From: Bacillota bacterium
GTDB lineage: Bacteria > Bacillota > Clostridia > Oscillospirales > Oscillospiraceae
NCBI GenBank assembly: GCA_023406225.1
Contig: JAEXWS010000219.1
Span: forward strand, 1-13,578
Direction: 5' to 3'
Length of the DNA: 13,578 bases
Shown: in pieces, positions 7,893 through 13,578 of the stretch
How the letters are laid out: the number at the start of each line of letters is the position of its first letter
Numbering within the stretch: the stretch's first letter is position 1
Notes under the pieces: model-generated
What the model was told of the DNA's origin: nothing
Seen by the model: the letters and a program-made list of their open reading frames with translations, nothing else
Database searches by the model: none
Program-made: the position numbers and the translations under genes

Positions 7893-8967
7893 TGGCGTCC
7901 TCCTCAGATAAAGGCAGGCGGAAGGAAAATTCCGCGCCGCGCTCCAGATTTTTCGCCTCCATGGCGCCGCCGTGGGCGCTGACGATGGCCATGCACACGG
8001 AAAGGCCCAGGCCCATGTTGCGCTTGCCGTCCCCCGCGGCGGTCTCGCTGTGCTTAAGCGTGCCGTCAAACAGCGTGGGCAGGACCTTGGGGGAGACGCC
8101 CTGGCCGTCGTCCGCCACCGAGAAGCGGGCGTACCGCCCCTCCTGCCGCACGGAGAGGCGGATGCAGGAGGTGGTCTTTCCGTGGAGGACGGCGTTTTCC
8201 ATCAGGTTGGAAAGGACCTGCTCGATCAAGATCACGTCCATGGGGACGAAGAGCAGCGTGTCCGGCGCGTGGACGTCCACCCGGACTCCGGGGAAGCGCT
8301 TGCGGAACTTGCGCACCGTCTCTCCCAGGACCTCCTCCGCCACCTCCGGCTCCGTGGTGATGTGGGCCCGGTCGTCCCCGATGCGGGTGATGGAGAGGAG
8401 ATTCTCCACGATCCGGATCAGCCACTGGGCCTCGTCCCGGGCGTCCTCCAGAAGGCTGCGCTGCTCCGCCAGGGAGAGGCTGGGATTGTCCAGCACGGCG
8501 GAGGTGGAGCCCATGATGGAGGTCAGGGGGGTGCGGATGTCGTGGGAGACGGAGCGGAGCAGGTTCGCCCGCATCTTCTCCTTTTCATTTTCGCTGCGCA
8601 GCCGCTCCTGCTGCTTGGCCTGGATGGTGAGGGTGCAGGTGATGATGGAGACCATCAAAAGCGTCAAGAACGTCAGGGGGTAGCCGGAGATGGTGAAGTT
8701 GAAGGCCCAGTAGGGATAGGTGAAGATGTAATTGATGCCCACCACGCCCGCCACCGCCGCGATCAGGCCGAAGAGGTAGCCGGTGGTCAGGCGGGAGATC
8801 AGCAGGACCGCCAGCACGAAGATGGGGGAGGCGAAGCCGTCGCTGGTGTCGGCCATCTGGAGCAGGATGCACAGCTCCGCCGCGCAGAACAATATGCCCG
8901 CGGAGATGAACAGGTCCCGCCAGGAAAAGGGGAACAGGGGCGGTCGAACGGACTTTGGCGGCTGCAT
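7879..8967 (-). CDS. Membrane sensor histidine kinase, KdpD-like without the N-terminal sensor domains
   Basis: This 362-residue kinase partners the overlapping response regulator. Residues about 17-115 form a four-helix membrane domain of the KdpD/DUF4118 type (TTGYLFGLIAAVAGVVGINY, then TYPYWAFNF and a last helix). A dimerisation helix follows with the phospho-acceptor His142 in SVSHDIRTPLTSIMG. The ATPase domain carries the N box (NLMENAVLHG, Asn258), a G1 box at ADDGQG (285-290) and a G2 box at NMGLGLSV (317-324). Full-length KdpD is near 900 residues and begins with the KdpD and USP-like cytoplasmic domains. Those are absent, so the protein equals only the C-terminal half. The start has AAAGGAG upstream and is not a truncation scar, as it has its own promoter. 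The signal it senses is unknown. Confidence 0.93.
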   Translation of the reverse strand: MQPPKSVRPPLFPFSWRDLFISAGILFCAAELCILLQMADTSDGFASPIFVLAVLLISRLTTGYLFGLIAAVAGVVGINYIFTYPYWAFNFTISGYPLTFLTLLMVSIITCTLTIQAKQQERLRSENEKEKMRANLLRSVSHDIRTPLTSIMGSTSAVLDNPSLSLAEQRSLLEDARDEAQWLIRIVENLLSITRIGDDRAHITTEPEVAEEVLGETVRKFRKRFPGVRVDVHAPDTLLFVPMDVILIEQVLSNLMENAVLHGKTTSCIRLSVRQEGRYARFSVADDGQGVSPKVLPTLFDGTLKHSETAAGDGKRNMGLGLSVCMAIVSAHGGAMEAKNLERGAEFSFRLPLSEEDANEYS

Positions 8968-9008
8968 GGCGAAGGACTCCTTTCCGGGACTGTGGGTCTA
9001 CATCTGCC

Positions 9009-9044
9009 ATTATAGCAGATGCGCCGTTAAAATTCCGCTAAAAT
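9009..9044 (-). promoter_or_regulatory. Kinase/regulator promoter with tandem 11-bp-spaced operator
   Basis: On the minus strand a consensus extended -10, TGCTATAAT (9009-9017), is preceded by two near-identical units, ATTTTAGCGG (9035-9044) and ATTTTAACGG (9024-9033), one helical turn (11 bases) apart. They cover the -35 position, which otherwise lacks a good hexamer. Tandem sites with this spacing are typical of dimeric OmpR/KdpE-type regulators, so autoregulation is likely. Confidence 0.7.
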
Positions 9045-9102
9045 CACGCGGGAGGGCCGGGGGCTTTCACGGAGGCTTAACAGGGGGGGCGGGGGGATTG
9101 TC

Positions 9103-9131
9103 AGCGGCTGAACGGCGGGGACTGCTATAAT
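9103..9131 (+). promoter_or_regulatory. Promoter of the PH-domain gene
   Basis: An extended -10, TGCTATAATGG, has its hexamer at 9126-9131 and lies about 50 bases before the gene. There is no good -35 at 17 bases. AGCGG and AACGG (9103-9115) lie in that area, the same words seen in the divergent kinase promoter, although with a different spacing. Confidence 0.65.
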
Positions 9132-9184
9132 GGACCCATACAGAAGGACTGGCGTACAGTCCCACATGAAGGAGCGTGTATGAG

Positions 9185-9760
9185 ATGGAGAAAGAGTTGA
9201 ACGGATATCTGCGCGAGAATGAGCGCGTGCGCTGGTCGGGCCGGCCGGCGGACTTTCCGCTGCTGGAGCAGGGGACGAAATTCCAGATCCTGCGCAAGTG
9301 GATACTGACCGTGGCGCTGGCGGGGGGACTGCTGGCGGTCTACTGCTCTTCCAACGAGACGTGGAGCATGGGCTTTATCGGGCTGGTGACGCTGATCGCG
9401 GCGGCCATCGTGCTCTCGCCGTTTGTCGAGCATGCGGGCGTGAAGAAGGAACACTACTGGATCACCGACCAGCGGGCCATTTTGATGACGAGGGACAAGA
9501 CCCTTTACTATATGGAGCTGGATGGCATCGACGCGTTCCAGGTGGTCAGCGGCGTGGCGAACCAGGACTGCCTGGTGCTGGGGAGCGTGCTGTTTCCCGA
9601 GATCCACAAGCAGCTCCGCTGGCGCGCCTGCCACCCCAAGATGGACCTGCAGGCCCACGAGCACCAGGACTGCGCCTTGGGGATGGTGTTTTACGGCGTT
9701 TTGAACGCGGAGGCCGCCGCCGCGCTGCTGAGCCGCCAGACCCGGGGCAAGGCGGCGTAA
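9185..9760 (+). CDS. Two-helix membrane protein with bacterial PH-like domain
   Basis: This 191-residue protein opens with ENERVRWSGRPADFPLLE (residues 11-28), a typical start of bacterial PH-domain membrane proteins. Two adjacent membrane helices follow (about 39-56 and 63-80). A cytoplasmic beta-rich part starts at HYWITDQRAILMT (90-102), which is also typical of that family. The role of such proteins is poorly known; they are thought to act at the membrane surface. I chose the ATG at 9185 because AAGGAG is 10 bases upstream. An in-frame GTG at 9176 lies too close to that site. The gene is monocistronic and divergent from the kinase, sharing a 217-base control region, so a link to the two-component system is possible but unproven. 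Confidence 0.85.
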   Translation: MEKELNGYLRENERVRWSGRPADFPLLEQGTKFQILRKWILTVALAGGLLAVYCSSNETWSMGFIGLVTLIAAAIVLSPFVEHAGVKKEHYWITDQRAILMTRDKTLYYMELDGIDAFQVVSGVANQDCLVLGSVLFPEIHKQLRWRACHPKMDLQAHEHQDCALGMVFYGVLNAEAAAALLSRQTRGKAA

Positions 9761-9785
9761 AAACAGGCGTTGAATATGGAAGCGG

Positions 9786-9819
9786 CACCGCGGAGGAATT
9801 TCCTCCGCGGTGTTTTTTT
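9786..9819 (+). terminator. Terminator of the PH-domain gene
   Basis: CACCGCGGAGGAA (9786-9798) pairs with TTCCTCCGCGGTG (9800-9812). The innermost pairs must open to make a loop. Seven T residues follow at 9813-9819. Confidence 0.93.
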
Positions 9820-9899
9820 GCTCCTCAAGCCTCAAAACCGGCCTGCCGCGGTGGCATGGGCGCCCTTTGCTCCTGCGCGTTTTGGCGGAAAGACGTAGA

Positions 9900-9921
9900 T
9901 CAGATAAACATCTTTATCTGA
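9900..9921 (-). terminator. Possible terminator of the small minus-strand gene
   Basis: A perfect 9-bp stem, TCAGATAAA with TTTATCTGA around a 4-base loop, lies 10 bases after the stop of the small gene. The following minus strand (TCTACGTCTTT) has only a weak T run, so termination may be inefficient. Confidence 0.45.
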
Positions 9922-9931
9922 AGGCAAATCG

Positions 9932-10270
9932 CTATATCTCACAAATCGTAAAGACTTTTTCAACTTGAAAACAGTTTTCAACCCACGATACAAGCTCTAA
10001 AATAACCGCTTCCGTTTCACCGCCACAGTCATGAGAGAGGGACAAAAGCGTTTCCCAATTTTCTGGATAAACCGCTGTTCTCCCATAGTAGTCGAAATGC
10101 GGAAGAGCCGTTTGGAAAAGCGCAAACAGCTTTAACCCGTCAAAAACATCCGCATGAAGGCAGATGGAATCTTCGCACCAGTATCTGTCGCGGCGGCTGC
10201 CTTTTTGAAACTCAAAAAAGCATGTGCTATGCAATTCTCTTCTCTTGGCCTCGGTTATAAAATACTTCAT
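9932..10270 (-). CDS. Small unrecognised protein in an AT-rich island
   Basis: I do not recognise this 112-residue protein. It is soluble-looking, with no signal peptide or membrane helix, and is rich in aromatic and acidic residues and cysteines. Visible patches are CFFEFQKGSRRDRYWCEDSICLHADVFDGLKLF (about 18-50) and a C-terminal acidic helix ending near VEKVFTICEI. The coding call is supported by a near-consensus upstream promoter, a GAGGGTG site before the ATG at 10270, a following hairpin, and base composition clearly richer in A and T than any neighbour. These signs suggest recent acquisition, perhaps as cargo of the adjoining phage material. The size and acidic character would suit an immunity or anti-phage-type protein, but no motif shows this. 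Confidence 0.72.
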   Translation of the reverse strand: MKYFITEAKRRELHSTCFFEFQKGSRRDRYWCEDSICLHADVFDGLKLFALFQTALPHFDYYGRTAVYPENWETLLSLSHDCGGETEAVILELVSWVENCFQVEKVFTICEI

Positions 10271-10298
10271 TCCCGGCACCCTCAAATTTATTTTTGTC

Positions 10299-10330
10299 AA
10301 GCGCGCCTTGTCCGCCTGATGCGGCGCGCT
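10299..10330 (-). other. Hairpin in the leader of the small gene
   Basis: AGCGCGCC (10323-10330, read on the minus strand) pairs with GGCGCGCT (10300-10307), with a possible inner stem CCGC/GCGG. It falls within the predicted 5' leader, about 30 bases before the start codon, and could affect translation or act as an attenuator. Confidence 0.45.
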
Positions 10331-10343
10331 CCATGTTTTCTTG

Positions 10344-10372
10344 ATTCTAATACGCCGGTTTGTGTCTGTCAA
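10344..10372 (-). promoter_or_regulatory. Near-consensus sigma-A promoter for the small gene
   Basis: On the minus strand a perfect TTGACA (10367-10372) is spaced exactly 17 bases from TAGAAT (10344-10349). This is the best -35/-10 pair in the window and predicts a leader of about 65 bases. Confidence 0.8.
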
Positions 10373-10430
10373 ACACAGCCGCTTTTGAAAACCGCGGCCG
10401 CCATGCGGAGAAGCGGCCGATCCGACCGTT

Positions 10431-10460
10431 TTGACCGGCTGGGAAAACCGCGTTTTATAT
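10431..10460 (+). promoter_or_regulatory. Possible promoter of the packaging genes
   Basis: TTGACC (10431-10436) lies 18 bases before TTATAT (10455-10460). It points toward the small terminase gene about 80 bases downstream and is back to back with the promoter of the small minus-strand gene. Confidence 0.45.
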
Positions 10461-10540
10461 GAAAATTTGGGGGCTTGTGCATGGAGGCGTGCAAGTACGG
10501 CCCGGGGGCGGGCGGGAGTGAGCGGATAAGGAGGGGGCAT

Positions 10541-11005
10541 ATGGGCGGAGACGGAACACGGCTGCGGACGTTTTGCGGGGCGTATCTGAGGACCATGGAC
10601 CCGGAGCGGGCGGCCGGGGAGGCGGGCATCCGGGACGGATTTGGGATGCTGGCGGCGAAATACACCCGGAGGCGGCTCAAGGCCATGCGGGATGCGGCGG
10701 CGGGAGAGCTGCGGCGGGAGGACGCCGTGCGGCGGCTGGCGCAGATGGCCTTCGGGCGGGCCAACGACGCGGTGGGGCTGGCGCTGAAGCCCGGGGAGAC
10801 GGACCCGGCGGGGCTGGACCTTTCGGCCGTGTCGGAGATCAAGGTGACGGACAAGGGCGGCGTGGAGATCAAATTCATCGACCGGGTGCGGGCTTTGGAG
10901 GCGCTGTGCGGCCTTTTGGACGATGGCGAGGACAAGGGCGCGGCGGCGCTGCTGCAGGTATTGACCGCGCCGGCCTGGGACGGGGAGGACGGGGATGCGG
11001 ATTGA
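10541..11005 (+). CDS. Phage terminase small subunit
   Basis: This is a 154-residue DNA-recognition subunit of the packaging motor, which binds phage DNA and hands it to the large subunit encoded next. The N-terminal part (FCGAYLRTMDPERAAGEAGI, about 11-30) resembles the helix-turn-helix start of Terminase_2-type small subunits. The stretch SAVSEIKVTDKGGVEIKFIDRVRALEALCGLL (about 96-126) closely fits the family's C-terminal pattern. I chose the ATG at 10541 because AAGGAGG is 6 bases upstream. The frame is open to a TTG at 10475 and an ATG at 10481, but those lack a good site. Its end overlaps the large subunit by 11 bases. Composition is GC-rich like the host genes. The identification rests on motif memory plus position before a clear large subunit. 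Confidence 0.85.
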   Translation: MGGDGTRLRTFCGAYLRTMDPERAAGEAGIRDGFGMLAAKYTRRRLKAMRDAAAGELRREDAVRRLAQMAFGRANDAVGLALKPGETDPAGLDLSAVSEIKVTDKGGVEIKFIDRVRALEALCGLLDDGEDKGAAALLQVLTAPAWDGEDGDAD

Positions 11006-12245
11006 GCAGATGCGGCTTTCCGCCAAGCAGCAGCGGGTGATGGGCTGGTGGCGTGAGGAGCCGGACTATGAGGCCGTCATCTGCGACGGGGCGGTGCGCA
11101 GCGGCAAGACGCTGTCCATGGGGCTGTCCTTTTTCCTGTGGGCCCAGACCATGTTTGACGGGCGGCAGTTCGGGCTTTGCGGAAAGACCATCTCCTCCCT
11201 GCGGCGGAATCTGGTGGCGGAGGCGCTGCCCTGGCTGGGGCAGTTCGGGTTCCAGGTCCGGGAGAAGCGGTCTGAAAACCTGCTGAGCGTGCGGTATCTG
11301 GGACATGAGAACCGCTTTTTGCTCTTCGGCGGGCGGGACGAGTCCAGCGCGGCCCTCATCCAGGGCAGCACCCTGGCGGGGGTGCTTTTGGACGAGGCGG
11401 CGCTGATGCCCCGATCCTTTGTGGAGCAGGCGGCGGCCCGGTGCAGCGTCAGCGGGAGCCGGCTGTGGTTCAACTGCAACCCGGAGGGGCCGCAGCACTG
11501 GTTTTACCGGGAGTGGATCTTGCAGGCGGAGCGGCGGCGGGCGCTGCACCTCCATTTCACCATGGCGGACAACCCCGCATTGTCCCCCCGCATCCGGGCG
11601 CGGTACCAAAGAGCGTATACCGGGGTGTTTTACCGGCGGTTCGTGCTGGGGGAGTGGACGGCGGCCCAGGGACGGGTGTACGACTTTTTCGACCCGGAGG
11701 GAGACGCGGCGGACCCGCCGGAGGGGCCCTTCGAGCAGTGGCGCGTCTCCGTGGACTACGGGACGGCGAACCCCGCGTCCTTCGGCCTTTGGGGACGGCG
11801 ATACGGCGTTTGGTACCGGGTGGAGGAGTTTTACCACGATTCCCGCAGGACGGGGCGGCAGATGACCGACGCGGAGTACGCGGCGGAGCTGCGGCGCCTG
11901 GCGGCGGGGCGGGACATCCGGCGGGTGATCGTGGACCCGTCGGCGGCCAGTTTTATCGAGACGCTGCGGCGGGAGGGGTTCCGGGTGGTCCGGGCCGACA
12001 ACGGCGTGGCCGACGGCATCCGGGTGACGGCGGATCTTTTGAAGCGGCGGCGGATCGTGATCTGCCGGGGGTGCCGGGACTGCCTGCGGGAGATGGCGGC
12101 GTACTGCTGGGACGAGCGGGAGGGGCGGGACGCGCCCCGGAAGGAGAACGACCACGCCATGGACGATCTGCGCTACTTTGCCGCGGACCTGGCCCGGGGA
12201 GACGGGGACGGATTCGCGGCGACGGTGGTGGAGCGGCGGGTTTGA
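10995..12245 (+). CDS. Phage terminase large subunit (PBSX type)
   Basis: This 416-residue ATPase-nuclease pumps DNA into the capsid and cuts it. The ATPase part shows the Walker A motif GAVRSGKT (32-39), Walker B GVLLDEAA (Asp133, Glu134) and the coupling motif WFNCNPEGPQHWFY (158-171). The RNase H-like nuclease part shows SVDYGT (Asp254), VIVDPSA (Asp314) and ENDHAMDDLRYF (Asp386 to Asp391), so all acidic metal ligands are in place. Length and motif order are normal for the PBSX family. The ATG at 10995 has GGAGGA upstream and lies inside the end of the small-subunit gene, suggesting coupled translation. Nothing points to decay; the protein could be active. Confidence 0.95.
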   Translation: MRIEQMRLSAKQQRVMGWWREEPDYEAVICDGAVRSGKTLSMGLSFFLWAQTMFDGRQFGLCGKTISSLRRNLVAEALPWLGQFGFQVREKRSENLLSVRYLGHENRFLLFGGRDESSAALIQGSTLAGVLLDEAALMPRSFVEQAAARCSVSGSRLWFNCNPEGPQHWFYREWILQAERRRALHLHFTMADNPALSPRIRARYQRAYTGVFYRRFVLGEWTAAQGRVYDFFDPEGDAADPPEGPFEQWRVSVDYGTANPASFGLWGRRYGVWYRVEEFYHDSRRTGRQMTDAEYAAELRRLAAGRDIRRVIVDPSAASFIETLRREGFRVVRADNGVADGIRVTADLLKRRRIVICRGCRDCLREMAAYCWDEREGRDAPRKENDHAMDDLRYFAADLARGDGDGFAATVVERRV

Positions 12246-12264
12246 AGAGAGACGGAGGAGAGGC

Positions 12265-13401
12265 ATGAGGAGATTTTGGAGCCGGGAGGCAACCGCCCCC
12301 GCGGCGGCGGTGCAGCTGCGGGCCGGGGAGCGGCATCCCTTCGGGATGCTGGGGGACTACGCGCCCCTACGGGGTGGGGAGACGCGGCTGTACCGGGCTG
12401 TGCGGGAGGCGGTGCCGGTGGTGGACGCCGCCATATACAAGCTCATCCGCATGGCGGGGGGCGTGAGCGCCGTCTGCGGCGACAAGGCTGCGGAACGGGC
12501 GCTGGGGGCGTTTTTGCGGACCGTTCCCGTGGGGCGGGGGCAGTTCGGCATCAACGCTTTTTTGGACGGGTACCTGGATTCCCTGCTGACCTGCGGGCGG
12601 GCCGTGGGGGAGATCGTGCCCGCTCCGGAGGGACGGGACATCGCGGCCCTTCTCTGCGGGCGGGTGGAAAACATCGACATACGGGAGGGAGACAGCCCCC
12701 TGGAGTTCACCATCTGGGGGCCGGACGAGCAGGGGCGGAGGGTGGAGCTGCCCTGCCAGGACTTGCTGCTGTTCACACCCTTCAACCCGGAGGCGGACAG
12801 CCCCTACGGCGTGTCGCTGCTGCGGTCCCTGCCCTTTTTGACGGACATTTTGATGAAGATCTATCACACCGTCGGCGTGAACTGGGAGCGGTGCGGCAAC
12901 GTGCGGTTCGCCGTGACCTGCCCCGGCGGCGACGGCCAGGCGGAGAGCCGCAGCCGCCAGTTGGCCGGGGAGTGGTCCCGGGCCATGCAGGACGCGAAGA
13001 ACGGGAGCGTGCGGGACTTTGTGGCCGTGGGAGACGTGGCCATTAAGGTCATCGGCGGCGACGCGCCCATCCTGGACAGCGCGGTGCCCGTGCGGCAGAT
13101 CCTGGAGCAGGTGGTGGCCAAGACCGGCATCCCGCCCTTTATGCTGGGGCTGAACTGGAGCTCCACCGAGCGCATGAGCGCCCAGCAGGCGGACCTTTTG
13201 ACCACGGAGATCACCGCCATCCGCCGGACATTGACCCCGGCGGTGGAGCGGGTGTGCCGACTGTGGCTGCGGATGCATGGGTATCCCTGCGGCGTGGAGG
13301 CCGTGTGGGACGACATCAATTTGCAGGACCAGGTGGAGGAGGCCCGGGCGGAGCTGTACCGGGAGCAGGCGCGGAGGATGAGGGCGGAGCGGGGGGGATA
13401 A
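12265..13401 (+). CDS. Phage portal protein
   Basis: This 378-residue protein probably forms the dodecameric ring through which DNA enters the capsid. Position straight after the large terminase supports this. So do the portal-like stretches: DAAIYKLIRMAGG near the start, DLLLFTPFNPEADSPYGVSLLRSL (about 166-189), KTGIPPFMLGLNWSSTERMSAQQADLLTTEI (about 286-316) and a helical C-terminus. It is somewhat shorter than many portals. The ATG at 12265 follows GGAGGAG and lies 19 bases after the terminase stop. Oddly, its TAA stop overlaps the first hairpin of repeat copy B, and the protein ends in a basic, charged tail (AELYREQARRMRAERGG). The element may have replaced or trimmed the original 3' end. 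No capsid protease or head gene follows within the window. Confidence 0.88.
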   Translation: MRRFWSREATAPAAAVQLRAGERHPFGMLGDYAPLRGGETRLYRAVREAVPVVDAAIYKLIRMAGGVSAVCGDKAAERALGAFLRTVPVGRGQFGINAFLDGYLDSLLTCGRAVGEIVPAPEGRDIAALLCGRVENIDIREGDSPLEFTIWGPDEQGRRVELPCQDLLLFTPFNPEADSPYGVSLLRSLPFLTDILMKIYHTVGVNWERCGNVRFAVTCPGGDGQAESRSRQLAGEWSRAMQDAKNGSVRDFVAVGDVAIKVIGGDAPILDSAVPVRQILEQVVAKTGIPPFMLGLNWSSTERMSAQQADLLTTEITAIRRTLTPAVERVCRLWLRMHGYPCGVEAVWDDINLQDQVEEARAELYREQARRMRAERGG

Positions 13402-13572
13402 AGAGGGGACTGCGTCCCCCCTTTAGATTCCCCCCACCAGTCTGCGGACTGGTGCGTTTGCCCCAGGGGCAAACAGGTCGAGGAATTTTCGGCAGGCGCA
13501 TGTCCTGCCGAAAATGATTCGATCTCCTTCTTCCGCCTCCGGCGGAAGAACTGGGGGGACCGCTGGTCCCCC
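13400..13572 (-). repeat. Six-hairpin structured repeat element, copy B (inverted)
   Basis: Read on the minus strand this matches copy A hairpin by hairpin: H1 13553-13572, H2 13528-13550, H3 13485-13515, H4 13456-13474, H5 13435-13454, H6 13400-13424. Linkers around H2 and H3 are nearly identical to copy A, while stems carry paired changes. For example, H2 has TTCTTCCGCC/GGCGGAAGAA where copy A has TTCTTTCGCC/GGCGAAAGAA. H6 has one mismatch. The element abuts the portal gene and reaches almost to the window edge; further parts may lie outside. Confidence 0.85.
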
Positions 13573-13578
13573 TTAGCC

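Noticed and set aside
10875..12266. 463-codon minus-strand frame opposite the large terminase
   Set aside because: P-, R- and H-rich shadow frame; the plus strand encodes a terminase with all catalytic motifs.
38..13572. The inverted copies A and B as terminal repeats of a 13.5-kb composite transposon
   Set aside because: No transposase lies between them, each copy is itself a chain of palindromes, they are well diverged, and the enclosed genes are mostly ordinary chromosomal genes. Recombination between them remains possible.
1..13578. tRNA or rRNA genes
   Set aside because: I found no tRNA-like cloverleaf with a GTTCRA-type T arm and CCA-proximal stem, and no rRNA-like sequence; a covariance-model scan would be needed for certainty.

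Overview
The window is GC-rich, uses strong AGGAGG-type ribosome binding sites, and carries Firmicutes-type genes: a KdpD/KdpE-like two-component pair, a short CstA, a bacterial PH-domain membrane protein and a PBSX-type phage terminase. This suggests a high-GC gut Clostridia of the Oscillospiraceae kind (the Flavonifractor/Lawsonibacter/Intestinimonas neighbourhood). That placement is inference from composition and gene style, not from a marker gene.

Layout. Bases 1-240 hold a chain of six hairpins (repeat copy A). Then come two co-transcribed genes for proton-conducting, complex-I-like antiporter subunits (241-3692), closed by a strong terminator. About 700 bases without a gene (3778-4488) contain a different series of palindromes. 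A ZIP-family metal transporter (4489-5232) converges on cstA (5477-6952, minus), with terminator hairpins between them. Upstream of cstA on the same strand is a response regulator/histidine kinase pair of the KdpE/KdpD type (7185-8967, minus), separated from cstA by a perfect 16-bp terminator. A PH-domain membrane protein (9185-9760, plus) is divergent from the kinase. A visibly AT-richer island (about 9820-10480) carries one small unrecognised gene on the minus strand behind a near-consensus promoter. The last 3 kb is a phage packaging cassette: small terminase, large terminase and portal. It stops directly at repeat copy B, where capsid genes would be expected.

How the parts may work together. 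The kinase and regulator overlap by 14 bases and are probably translationally coupled. Two 10-base near-identical direct repeats, 11 bases apart, sit over the -35 region of the kinase promoter and look like an autoregulatory OmpR/KdpE-type operator. A related TTTTAAC unit occurs at the same distance from a TGCTAT -10 element upstream of cstA. The pair may therefore control cstA, a likely pyruvate or peptide transporter, rather than potassium uptake; no kdpFABC genes are visible.

The most unusual signal is the repeat. Copies A (38-218, plus) and B (13400-13572, minus) share the same order of six hairpins and the same linker sequences, while several stems differ by paired, compensating changes. 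They therefore look like two members of a structured, dispersed element rather than chance palindromes.
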